Source: Bryobacterales bacterium
Lineage (GTDB): Bacteria > Acidobacteriota > Terriglobia > Bryobacterales > Bryobacteraceae
Assembly (NCBI GenBank): GCA_003142355.1
Contig: PLMF01000314.1
Location: forward strand, 3,244-9,923
DNA length: 6,680 bases
Reading direction: 5' to 3'
Shown one piece after another: positions 1-6,680 of the stretch. Below the pieces are notes generated by a model. It was given only the letters and a program-made list of their open reading frames with translations, was not told the DNA's origin and made no database searches. The translations under genes were made by a program, and so were the position numbers. Numbering within the stretch: the stretch's first letter is position 1; the number at the start of each line of letters is the position of its first letter.

Positions 1-780
1 CTGGTGCGGAAGGAGGGAGCGGTGTTCCACAACTCGCCGGCAGCCGCCCGGTTTCTGGCGGCGAGCTCGCCGGATAGCGCGCGGATGGCAATGCTGCATA
101 CGGTGGGGTTGTGGCACCGGTGGTCCGGCCTGACCGAGTGTGTGCGGACGGGCACGGCAGCACCGGACGGCGAACGCGGCGCGGAGGGCACCGAGGCGTT
201 CATTGCCGCCATGCACAACAACGCGCGGCAGCGGGCGGCGCAGTTGGCGCAGGCTGCCGCGGCGGGGGCAAGCCGCATGCTGGATGTGGGCGGCGGGTCG
301 GGGGCTTACGCCATTGCGTTTGCCAAGGCCAACGCGAAGTTGCGCGTGGAGGTGTTCGACCAGCCGGCGGTGCTGGCCATCGCCAAGCGGCATATCCGGG
401 AAGCGGGGCTCGAGGAGCGCATCTCGACGCGCGTGGGCGATTTGCGCACGGACGAGTTCGGCGGCGGCTACGACCTGGTGCTGATCTCCGCTATCTGCCA
501 CATGCTGGGGGTGGAAGAGAATCGAAACCTGCTGGCGCGCGTGTACCGGGCGCTGGTCGAGGGCGGCCGCGTGGTAATTCAGGACTTCCTGCTGCGAGCG
601 GATAAAACGGGGCCGCGGGCCGGTGCGCTGTTCTCGCTCAATATGCTGGTAAACACGCAGGGCGGCGCCAGCTACAGCGAGGAGGAGTACGGCGGGTGGC
701 TGCGCGAGGCCGGGTTCGGCGAGGTGCGGCGGGTGGCGCTGGCGGGGCCGGCGGGGGTGTTGATGGGGACACGGGGGTAA
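1..780 (+). CDS. SAM-dependent O-methyltransferase, 5'-truncated by window edge
   Basis: C-terminal ~259 codons of a class I SAM-dependent methyltransferase of the dimerising O-methyltransferase type (acetylserotonin/hydroxyneurobilin-like 'methyltransferase family 2'). The frame is open from base 1, and the visible N-terminus (RKEGAVFHNSPAAARFL) resembles the end of the family's dimerisation domain. Members usually run about 330-350 residues, so roughly 75-90 residues probably lie upstream, and the GTG at base 4 is unlikely to be the true start. SAM motif I is LDVGGGSGAYAIAFA (near bases 282-326), followed by the acidic strand VEVFDQPAVL, which would bind the ribose hydroxyls. Next come the GDLRTDEF and YDLVLISAICHML segments, the GGRVVIQDF strand and a C-terminal NMLVNTQGG...EEEYGGWLREAGF helix region typical of bacterial members. 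The histidine in ICHML sits where plant O-methyltransferases carry their catalytic base, but the surrounding sequence differs. The methyl acceptor cannot be inferred. The gene ends at TAA 778-780, 91 bases before the next start, and may be a separate transcription unit. Confidence 0.88.
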   Translation: MVRKEGAVFHNSPAAARFLAASSPDSARMAMLHTVGLWHRWSGLTECVRTGTAAPDGERGAEGTEAFIAAMHNNARQRAAQLAQAAAAGASRMLDVGGGSGAYAIAFAKANAKLRVEVFDQPAVLAIAKRHIREAGLEERISTRVGDLRTDEFGGGYDLVLISAICHMLGVEENRNLLARVYRALVEGGRVVIQDFLLRADKTGPRAGALFSLNMLVNTQGGASYSEEEYGGWLREAGFGEVRRVALAGPAGVLMGTRG

Positions 781-807
781 GCGTGGTGGGCAGATTGTCA
801 ATCGGCC

Positions 808-861
808 TTGGCAGGCCGGCGGCGGTTGCCAACCGCCGCGCAGGCTGCCAGCCTGCCCCAC
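808..861. repeat. Tandem GC-rich hairpins, REP-like intergenic element
   Basis: Two perfect inverted repeats lie side by side. Hairpin A pairs 819-827 (GCGGCGGTT) with 831-839 (AACCGCCGC) around a GCC loop: 9 bp. Hairpin B pairs 840-846 (GCAGGCT) with 850-856 (AGCCTGC), also around a GCC loop: 7 bp. A further arm, 810-816 (GGCAGGC), is complementary to 851-857 (GCCTGCC), so an alternative fold encloses hairpin A and excludes hairpin B. No T-run follows, so a standard intrinsic terminator is unlikely. The paired-hairpin layout, shared loop and CCTGCCCCAC tail resemble interspersed palindromic repeats that I recall from GC-rich soil bacteria. Copy number cannot be judged here. The element fills most of the only intergenic gap and ends about 10 bases before the GTG start of the next gene. 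Confidence 0.75.
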
Positions 862-871
862 AGGTGCATGT

Positions 872-3763
872 GTGCTGGTGCTGGGCGCACTGTTGCTCTG
901 GGCGGCGGATTCATCCACGATCCCCCCTGCTCTGGCGCAGCACCGCAACCTGGGCAGGGCCTTTTACGAAAACCCCACCACGCAGGCCGAAGCGGTGGTG
1001 GAGTTCAAGAAGGCTCTCGATCTGGCGCCGAATTCCGTGAGGGAAAAACTGAATTACGGGCTGGCGCTGCTCAATGCCGGCAAGGTTCAGGAGGGCATCG
1101 CCCAGCTCAAGGACGTGCAGCGGCGCGACCACAAGCTGCCGCATACCTGGTTCAACCTGGGCATTCAATACAAGAAGGCGGGCGACACGGAAGCAGCGGT
1201 GGCGCAGTTCGAACGCATGATCCAGCTTGTGCCCGATGAGGCCATCGGACACTACCAACTCGGGACCCTGTACAAGCTCGAAGAGCGCACCGAGGCGGCG
1301 CGGGCGCAGTTCGAGTTGGCGGCCAAGCTCGATCCGCAACTGGCCGCGGCGCGCTTCCAACTCTACAACTTCTACCGTCAGGAAGGGCGCGCCGAAGAGG
1401 CGGCGAGCGCGCTGGCGGAATTCCAGCGGCTCAAGAAGCAGGCGGAAGACGCGGCCGTTCCCGAGGACGTGGATTGGTGCGCCTATGCGGAGATCTACGA
1501 TCCGCCCGCGGCGCCGGCGGCCAAGCCGGCGGCGACCACGCCGGTATACGAAGATCGCGTGCTGGAAGGCGCGGCGGCGGGGCTGCTGGCGATCGATTCC
1601 ACGGGCGAAGGCCGCACCGATCTGCTGACGTGGTCGGCGCGTGGGGTGGCGCTCTACCGGCAGGGCGGGGAACTGGTGGCCGATTCGGGACTGGCGGGCC
1701 TGAGCGGCGTCATCTCAGTGGCGGCGGGGGATTTCAATAACGACGGCTTCATGGACCTGTGCGTGCTCACCGAGTCGGGGCCGGTGCTGCTGGCCAATTC
1801 CAAGGGACATTTCAGCCGCGTCGAGGCCAATTTGCCCCGGCGGCGATTCGAGCGCGCTGTATGGATCGACTACGATCACGATTACGATCTCGACCTGGTT
1901 CTGCTGGGAGCCTCGCCGGCGCTGGTGCGCAATGAAGGCGCGGCGGGGTTCGCGGATCGGACCGCGGATTTCCCGTTCGTCCAGGGCTTCCCGGCCGCGA
2001 CGGAGAAGCTGCGCGTGGCGGCCGACAGCAAGGCGTTCGACTTGGCGGTGTTCTATCGCGACCACGCGCCGGTGCTGTATCGCGATCGCCTGGGGGGCCA
2101 TTACGCGGCGGAGCCGTTCCAGGGCACGCCGCCCGACGAGTCGCGGGTACCAGCCGATTTCGATAACGACGGCCGCATGGATCGCGCCAGCATTGCGCCC
2201 GACGGCAAGATACACCTGGCGCTCAACCGCAGCCGCGGCCCGTCGCACTGGATCCGCGTGCGCCTCGAGGGCATTAAGAATCTCAAGCTGGCCCAGGACG
2301 CGGAAGTGGAAATCAAGGCCGGGACGCTATACCACTCGGCCATCTATGCCGGTGTGCCGCTGCTGTTCGACACGGGCGCGGCGGCCTCGGTGGACGTGGT
2401 GCGCATCACGTGGCCCAACGGGCTGATCCAGAACGAAACCCGGCAAGCGGCAGGGCGCGGCTATACGTATCGGGAGGCGCAGCGCCTGTCGGGCTCTTGT
2501 CCCATGGTCTGGACCTGGAATGGCCGCGCGATGCAATTTGTGACTGATGTGCTGGGCGTAGCTCCCCTGGGCGCGAGCGATGGCGAGGGCACGTTCTTTC
2601 CGGTGGACCATGACGAGTACGTCTCGATTCCCGGCGCGGCGCTGGCGGCGGTGGATGGCGGTTACGACATTCGCGTCACCGAGGAGCTGAGCGAGGTGTC
2701 CTACCTGGACCAGATCCAACTTCTGGCCGTGGACCACGCCGTCGCCGCCGAGATTTTCACCAACGAGAAATTCAAGGGGCCGCCGTATCCCGAGTTCCGT
2801 CTATTTGGCGTCGAACGGCGCATCTATCCGCAATCGGCGCGCGACGACGCGGGGCGCGACGTGCTGGCGAGCCTGCTGGCGCGCGACCGGAAGTATCCCG
2901 ACCAGTTTCCGCGCTCGAAGCTGGGCGTGGCGGCGCCGCACACGCTGGAGCTGGATTTCGGCCAGGCCGCGCCGGACGGCCGCGCCCTCCTGCTGCTCAA
3001 CGGCTGGGTGGACTGGGCGGATGGCAGCACGTTCCGCGCCGCCGCGCAGGAAGTGAAGGGCGGCCTCATCATGCCGTACCTGCAGATGGAGGACGCCGCG
3101 GGGCAGTGGAAGACGGTAAACGAAGACATGGGAATGCCCGCGGGCAAGCCCAAGACGATTGCGGTGGAACTGCGGTTTCCGGCCGCCAGCCGCAAGGTGC
3201 GGATCGTGACCAGTGTGTGCGTGTATTGGGACGAGATCTTCCTCAGCGAAGGGGCATCGCAGGCGGAGGTGCGGGTGCGCGAAGTTCCGCTCGTCTCCGC
3301 AGACCTCCATTTCCGAGGATTCTCGCGGACGCGGGTCGATGCGGAGCGAAAGCAGCCCGAAACATTCTTTTACGACAGTGTTCAGCCGGACTCGTCCTGG
3401 AATCCGACGCCGGGGCTGTACACGCGCTACGGCGACGTGCGCGAGCTGCTGCGCTACGTGGACGACCGGCCGGTGATTCTGGGCTCGGGCGACGAGATCC
3501 GGCTGCGGTTTTCGGCCGCGCCGCCGCCGCCGGCCGGATGGACGCGCGATTTTCTGTTGAAGGTGGATGGCTGGGCCAAGGATCGCGACCCCAATACGGC
3601 ATTTTCCACCAGCGTGGAGCCGCTGCCGTTTCATGCCATGAGCCGCTATCCGTACCCCGCGGGCGAGCATTTTCCCGATGATGCCGAACATCGCCGCTAT
3701 CGCCGGGAATACAACACGCGGCCCGCGCTGCGGCTCATCCGCCCCTTGGAAGGCACGGACTGA
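872..3763 (+). CDS. Secreted TPR / FG-GAP / ASPIC-UnbV domain protein
   Basis: A 963-residue protein, predicted extracytoplasmic. Residues 1-23 form a hydrophobic leader ending in PALAQ, with possible cleavage after ALA (22), but no Lys/Arg precedes the hydrophobic core. Residues 24-191 hold five TPR-like units of about 34 residues (e.g. 90-123, with WFNLG and FERMIQLVP). A Pro/Ala-rich linker follows near 208-220. FG-GAP/VCBS-type beta-propeller repeats span about 230-450, with calcium-loop-like motifs DFNNDGFMD (287-295), DYDHDYDLD (333-341, Tyr replacing the usual Gly) and DFDNDGRMD (429-437). The ASPIC/UnbV domain runs about 457-525 (SHWIRVRLEG to ITWPNG). From about 543 (CPMVWTWNG) to the end is a ~420-residue region that I cannot assign to a named family. 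It contains FVTDVLGVAPLG, VDHDEYVSIPG and VCVYWDEIFLSEG, and is probably beta-rich. There are no later membrane segments. GTG 872 is the leftmost ATG/GTG/TTG after the in-frame TGA at 761-763; GTG 878 is an alternative. It likely acts as a binding or scaffold protein; the function is unproven. Confidence 0.88.
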   Translation: MLVLGALLLWAADSSTIPPALAQHRNLGRAFYENPTTQAEAVVEFKKALDLAPNSVREKLNYGLALLNAGKVQEGIAQLKDVQRRDHKLPHTWFNLGIQYKKAGDTEAAVAQFERMIQLVPDEAIGHYQLGTLYKLEERTEAARAQFELAAKLDPQLAAARFQLYNFYRQEGRAEEAASALAEFQRLKKQAEDAAVPEDVDWCAYAEIYDPPAAPAAKPAATTPVYEDRVLEGAAAGLLAIDSTGEGRTDLLTWSARGVALYRQGGELVADSGLAGLSGVISVAAGDFNNDGFMDLCVLTESGPVLLANSKGHFSRVEANLPRRRFERAVWIDYDHDYDLDLVLLGASPALVRNEGAAGFADRTADFPFVQGFPAATEKLRVAADSKAFDLAVFYRDHAPVLYRDRLGGHYAAEPFQGTPPDESRVPADFDNDGRMDRASIAPDGKIHLALNRSRGPSHWIRVRLEGIKNLKLAQDAEVEIKAGTLYHSAIYAGVPLLFDTGAAASVDVVRITWPNGLIQNETRQAAGRGYTYREAQRLSGSCPMVWTWNGRAMQFVTDVLGVAPLGASDGEGTFFPVDHDEYVSIPGAALAAVDGGYDIRVTEELSEVSYLDQIQLLAVDHAVAAEIFTNEKFKGPPYPEFRLFGVERRIYPQSARDDAGRDVLASLLARDRKYPDQFPRSKLGVAAPHTLELDFGQAAPDGRALLLLNGWVDWADGSTFRAAAQEVKGGLIMPYLQMEDAAGQWKTVNEDMGMPAGKPKTIAVELRFPAASRKVRIVTSVCVYWDEIFLSEGASQAEVRVREVPLVSADLHFRGFSRTRVDAERKQPETFFYDSVQPDSSWNPTPGLYTRYGDVRELLRYVDDRPVILGSGDEIRLRFSAAPPPPAGWTRDFLLKVDGWAKDRDPNTAFSTSVEPLPFHAMSRYPYPAGEHFPDDAEHRRYRREYNTRPALRLIRPLEGTD
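3748..3753 (+). promoter_or_regulatory. Shine-Dalgarno for the GH2 gene, inside the upstream CDS
   Basis: GGAAGG lies 9 bases before the ATG at 3763, inside the last codons of the TPR/ASPIC gene. With the TGATG overlap (stop 3761-3763, start 3763-3765) it supports this ATG as the start and suggests translational coupling: ribosomes finishing the upstream gene would re-initiate here. Confidence 0.7.
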
Positions 3764-5859
3764 TGCTGACCCGACGACGCTTTTTCGCTACTGGCGCAGC
3801 CGTTCCGCTTCTGGCAGGCTCCGCTTCGGAGGCCGCCCCGGCATCCACCGTAGCCCGGTATTCCGGCGACGAGGGCCGCTCTCTGAACGGCTTGTGGCTG
3901 TTCCGGCTCGATGCGGATGGAAAAGGCGAAGCGGGCGGTTGGGCCCTGCCGGATGCGCCGGCCGCCGGGTGGAGGGAAGTCCGCGTCCCCCACACCTGGC
4001 AGGTGGAGCCGGAGAACACCGAGTACCGGGGATTTGCGTGGTATCGCCGGACCTTTGAAGCGCCGCGGGCGTGGTCCGAGCGCGCCGTCCGGGTGGAATT
4101 CGAAGCGGTGTTTCACACGGCGACGGTTTGGGTGAACGGGAAGGAAGCCGGGCGGCATATCGGCAAGGGCTACACGGCGTTCACGCTCGACGCCGGCCAC
4201 CTGCTGGATTACGGCGCGCCGAACAGCCTCGTCGTGAAAGTGGACAACGCGTTCAACGAGCAAATGCTCCCGCGCGGGCGTTCCAGCGATTGGGCGCACG
4301 ATGGCGGCATCTACCGTCCCGTACAGTTGCTGGTCACGCCGAAGGTATTCATCGAGAGCGTGGCCGTGGACGCCGAGCCCGACCTGTCTGAGGGAACGGC
4401 CTCGATCGCCGTTTTGGTGGTGGTGCGTAACACGTCGCAGCAATCCTGGAATGGACGCGCCGGCTACCGCGTTACCGACGAAGCCTCGGGGAACGCGGTC
4501 CTCGCGGTTGCGGAAGCGGCATCCGTGCAACTGACCGCGGGCGAAACCAGGACCATCGCGCTGCGGGCGGCGATTCTCCGGGAGCCGCGGCTCTGGCACT
4601 TCGATCATCCCAACCTTTACCGCCTCGACGCCGAACTGGGGGAGGGACACTCACTGGTCACTACCTTCGGCATCCGCAAAATCGAAATCCGGGACAGCGC
4701 GTTCTACCTCAACGGCGAGAGGGTCCGCCTAATGGGCGTCGAGCGGATGGCCGGCAGCAACCCGGAGTACGGCATGGCCGAGCCCGCCGGCTGGATTGAA
4801 CACGACCACGCCGACATGCAGGAGCTGAACTGCGTCTACACGCGCGTGCACTGGCCGCAAGACCGGGCCGTGCTCGACTGGTGCGACCGCCACGGCATGT
4901 TCATCCAGACCGAAGTCCCGACCTGGGGCCCCGGCACGTTTCGCGAGACGACCGCGGAGCCCTCGGCGGACCTCATGAACAACGGCCTGGAACAACTGCG
5001 GGAAATGATCGGCCGCGACCGCAATCATCCCAGTATTTTTTCGTGGGGGATGTGCAACGAGATCGGCGGGCAGAATCCCCCGGCGTACGCGTTCGCCAGG
5101 CGCATGTACGAGGAATCCAAGAGGCTGGATCCGAAGCGGCTGGCCACCTACGCGTCCCACTCGCTGCGCACGACTCCGGGCCGGGACGTGAGCGGATTGA
5201 TGGACTACGTGATGTGCAACGAGTACGTAGGGTCGTGGCAAGAGGGCACGATGGAAGATCTGGGGAACATCCTGGATGAGATCCACCGCGTCTTTCCCGG
5301 CAAGCCTCTGGTCATCTCGGAGTACGGATATTGCGCCTGCACGGCCGATCGTCCCGAAGGCGATGCCGCCCGCGTCTCGGTTCTGGTCGATCAGGACAGG
5401 GTGTTCCGCCAGCGGGACTTCGTGGCGGGACTGATTTTCTTTTGCTACAACGATTACCGCACCCACGTCGGCGATCGCGGAGTGGGAGCCATGAAGCAGC
5501 GGGTTCACGGGGTGGTAGACGTGTACGGCGCGCGAAAGCCGTCATTCGAGGCGTTGCGGGTGGAGTCGAGCCCGCTCGAAACCTTCCATGTGAGTGGCAA
5601 GCCCGGAGAACTGAAGGTTCAATTGAAGACCAGGATCGCCGCGCCGGCTTACGCGCTTCGGGGCTATGTCCTTCGGGCGGTAGTGCATGGTTTCGGCGAC
5701 ATTCCGGTGGAGCGCTTCGAGACGAAGCTGCCGGATCTCATGCCGGGCGGGCAGGTCTCGGCTGTGGTCAAGTTCACGGATGCCCGGCCCGTTCAGGTGA
5801 GGCTGGACGTGCTCCGGCCGGCGGGCTCTTCGGTGCATACCGTTGTCTGGAAGCCATAG
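3763..5859 (+). CDS. Tat-exported glycoside hydrolase family 2 (beta-galactosidase-like)
   Basis: A 698-residue retaining beta-glycosidase of family GH2. Residues 1-24 form a Tat-type signal: TRRRFFATG is followed by a short hydrophobic stretch and a likely cleavage near SEA/AP, so it should act folded in the periplasm or outside the cell. The GH2 sugar-binding jelly-roll spans about 40-190 (SLNGLW, VPHTWQ, YRGFAWYRRTF, WVNGKEAG, DGGIYRPV). An Ig-like beta domain follows at about 191-305 and the TIM barrel at about 306-595. The acid/base is predicted to be E433 in FSWGMCNEIGG, and the nucleophile E520 in LVISEYGY. HGVVDVYGARKPSFEALR closes the barrel, and residues 600-698 form another beta-rich module. 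The N-x-K carboxylate-binding motif of beta-glucuronidases is not visible after the nucleophile (GAMKQRVHG there), so beta-galactosidase or another neutral beta-glycosidase is more likely. At 698 residues it is shorter than LacZ (about 1,000), in line with compact GH2 enzymes. It overlaps the upstream gene by one base and lies 15 bases before a sugar transporter, which suggests hydrolysis followed by import. Family is near certain, substrate open. Confidence 0.93.
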   Translation: MLTRRRFFATGAAVPLLAGSASEAAPASTVARYSGDEGRSLNGLWLFRLDADGKGEAGGWALPDAPAAGWREVRVPHTWQVEPENTEYRGFAWYRRTFEAPRAWSERAVRVEFEAVFHTATVWVNGKEAGRHIGKGYTAFTLDAGHLLDYGAPNSLVVKVDNAFNEQMLPRGRSSDWAHDGGIYRPVQLLVTPKVFIESVAVDAEPDLSEGTASIAVLVVVRNTSQQSWNGRAGYRVTDEASGNAVLAVAEAASVQLTAGETRTIALRAAILREPRLWHFDHPNLYRLDAELGEGHSLVTTFGIRKIEIRDSAFYLNGERVRLMGVERMAGSNPEYGMAEPAGWIEHDHADMQELNCVYTRVHWPQDRAVLDWCDRHGMFIQTEVPTWGPGTFRETTAEPSADLMNNGLEQLREMIGRDRNHPSIFSWGMCNEIGGQNPPAYAFARRMYEESKRLDPKRLATYASHSLRTTPGRDVSGLMDYVMCNEYVGSWQEGTMEDLGNILDEIHRVFPGKPLVISEYGYCACTADRPEGDAARVSVLVDQDRVFRQRDFVAGLIFFCYNDYRTHVGDRGVGAMKQRVHGVVDVYGARKPSFEALRVESSPLETFHVSGKPGELKVQLKTRIAAPAYALRGYVLRAVVHGFGDIPVERFETKLPDLMPGGQVSAVVKFTDARPVQVRLDVLRPAGSSVHTVVWKP

Positions 5860-5861
5860 GC

Positions 5862-5868
5862 GGGAAAG
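5862..5868 (+). promoter_or_regulatory. Probable weak Shine-Dalgarno for the MFS gene
   Basis: GGGAAAG in the 15-base gap ends 6 bases before the ATG at 5875. It is an imperfect purine-rich match, but it is the only candidate, and it supports ATG 5875 as the start, which places a short polar N-terminus before the first membrane helix. Confidence 0.45.
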
Positions 5869-5874
5869 CCTGAG

Positions 5875-6680
5875 ATGAAGCCCCAAGAACAGTACAACGC
5901 GCGCTACGTCTGGCTGCTGGCGACCGTCGCCGCGCTGGGCGGACTGCTATTCGGTTACGACTGGGTGGTGATCGGCGGCGCCAAGCCGTTTTATGAAAAG
6001 TTCTTTCAACTCAGCTCGGAGCAGCAGATCGGTTGGGCCAACAGTTGCGCGTTGCTGGGATGTTTGCTGGGGTCGCTCGTGGCCGGAGCCGGCGCCGACC
6101 GGTTCGGCCGCAAGAAGCTGTTGATCGCCTCCGCGGTGCTGTTCGCGGTCTCCTCTGTGCTTACCGGATGGGCCTCCACGTTCACGGCGTTCGTGATCTG
6201 GCGGATCGCGGGCGGAGTCGCCATCGGGATCGCATCCAATGTATCGCCGGTGTACATTGCGGAGATCAGCCCCGCGCCATGGCGTGGACGCCTGGTGTCG
6301 ATGAACCAGATGACGATCGTGGTGGGAATCCTGGCCGCGCAGATTGTCAACTGGCTGATCGCCGAGACCGTTCCTGTGGGCGCGACCGCGGAGACGATCC
6401 GCCAGTCCTGGAACGGGCAGTTCGGCTGGCGCTGGATGTTCACCGCGGTAACCGTTCCGTCGCTGGTCTTCTTCCTGGGCGCGCTGTTGGTGCCGGAAAG
6501 CCCTCGCTGGCTGGCGATTCGGGGGCAGAAAGACCGTGCGCGCCGCACTCTGGCGCGGATTGGCGGGGAAGAATATGCGGACAGGGCGCTGGCGGACGTG
6601 CTGGGAGCCGTGGAACCGCACGCGCGGGAGGGCCGGTGGGCGGAGTTGCTGGCGCCGGGGATGCTGAAGGTGCTCGGCGT
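5875..6680 (+). CDS. Sugar porter family MFS transporter, 3'-truncated by window edge
   Basis: The first ~268 codons of a major facilitator of the sugar porter family, probably a proton- or sodium-coupled sugar importer of the inner membrane. The frame is open from ATG 5875 to the window end, and the family usually has about 450-500 residues and 12 helices. About six helices are visible, starting with TM1 at 11-33 and TM2 near 52-72. Family signatures are GGLLFGYD (22-29), DRFGRKK in the TM2-TM3 loop (75-81), the TM4-TM5 signature PVYIAEISPAPWRGR (125-139), FGWRWMF before TM6 (183-189) and PESPRWL after TM6 (207-213). The partial sequence ends in the central cytoplasmic loop, near the start of TM7. 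TM1 continues as DWVVIGGAKPFYE rather than the DTGVISGA form of classic XylE/GLUT members. It begins 15 bases after the GH2 stop, so it is probably in the same operon and may import the sugar released by that enzyme. Substrate specificity cannot be read from this half. Confidence 0.93.
   Translation, partial: MKPQEQYNARYVWLLATVAALGGLLFGYDWVVIGGAKPFYEKFFQLSSEQQIGWANSCALLGCLLGSLVAGAGADRFGRKKLLIASAVLFAVSSVLTGWASTFTAFVIWRIAGGVAIGIASNVSPVYIAEISPAPWRGRLVSMNQMTIVVGILAAQIVNWLIAETVPVGATAETIRQSWNGQFGWRWMFTAVTVPSLVFFLGALLVPESPRWLAIRGQKDRARRTLARIGGEEYADRALADVLGAVEPHAREGRWAELLAPGMLKVLG

Noticed and set aside
4..780. GTG at base 4 as the methyltransferase start
   Set aside because: The frame is open to base 1, and the sequence starts in the middle of the dimerisation domain, so the gene almost certainly begins outside the window.
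808..861. Intrinsic terminator after the methyltransferase gene
   Set aside because: The stems are strong, but no T-run follows on the + strand, and the bases before the first stem (801-810) do not give a U-tract on the minus strand either.
781..871. Promoter for the ASPIC operon
   Set aside because: No convincing -35/-10 pair can be read in this GC-rich gap, most of which is taken by hairpins. Promoter motifs in such genomes are too loose to call by eye.
2801..3691. A 296-codon open frame on the minus strand inside the ASPIC gene
   Set aside because: It is a GC-driven shadow: Arg/His/Pro-rich with no recognisable domain, while the + frame has clear domain structure across the same bases.
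3697..4650. A 317-codon minus-strand frame across the ASPIC/GH2 junction
   Set aside because: It lies opposite the GH2 signal peptide and sugar-binding domain, shows no family motifs, and its composition is that of an antisense shadow.
4729..5508. A 259-codon minus-strand frame inside the GH2 gene
   Set aside because: It is antisense to the catalytic barrel including both catalytic glutamates, and no domain is recognisable.
5947..6621. Two long minus-strand frames opposite the MFS gene
   Set aside because: The + strand encodes unmistakable sugar porter signatures here; the minus frames are low-complexity Arg/Pro/Ala-rich.

Overview
The window is a GC-rich, densely coding stretch in which every supportable gene lies on the + strand. 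The architecture of the largest gene (signal peptide, TPR repeats, FG-GAP repeats, ASPIC/UnbV domain and a long C-terminal region), next to a Tat-exported glycoside hydrolase and a sugar porter, resembles Acidobacteriota of the Solibacter/Bryobacter type. That assignment is inference from protein character. Planctomycetota or Verrucomicrobiota cannot be excluded, and there is no rRNA or other marker to settle it.

Layout: (1) 1-780 is the 3' part of a SAM-dependent O-methyltransferase whose N-terminus lies outside the window. (2) 781-871 is the only real intergenic gap. It holds two back-to-back GC-rich hairpins that look like an interspersed REP-type repeat and end about 10 bases before the next start codon. 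(3) 872-3763 encodes a 963-residue predicted secreted TPR/FG-GAP/ASPIC-UnbV protein. (4) 3763-5859 encodes a 698-residue GH2 glycosidase with a Tat signal; its ATG shares one base with the preceding TGA. (5) 5875 to the window end is the first ~268 codons of a sugar-porter-family MFS transporter, starting 15 bases after the GH2 stop.

The last three genes form a tight, probably co-transcribed and translationally coupled unit. A plausible reading is an extracytoplasmic carbohydrate module: the TPR/ASPIC protein acts outside the cytoplasm in an unknown binding or scaffolding role, the GH2 enzyme releases a sugar from a glycoside, and the transporter imports it. The substrate cannot be read from the sequence. 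The methyltransferase is separated by the repeat and its link to the rest is unclear. I see no CRISPR array, tRNA, rRNA, transposase, convincing promoter or U-tract terminator. The least-explained items are the large C-terminal region of the ASPIC protein and the hairpin repeat abutting its unusual GTG start. I found no clear evidence of a wholly new system.
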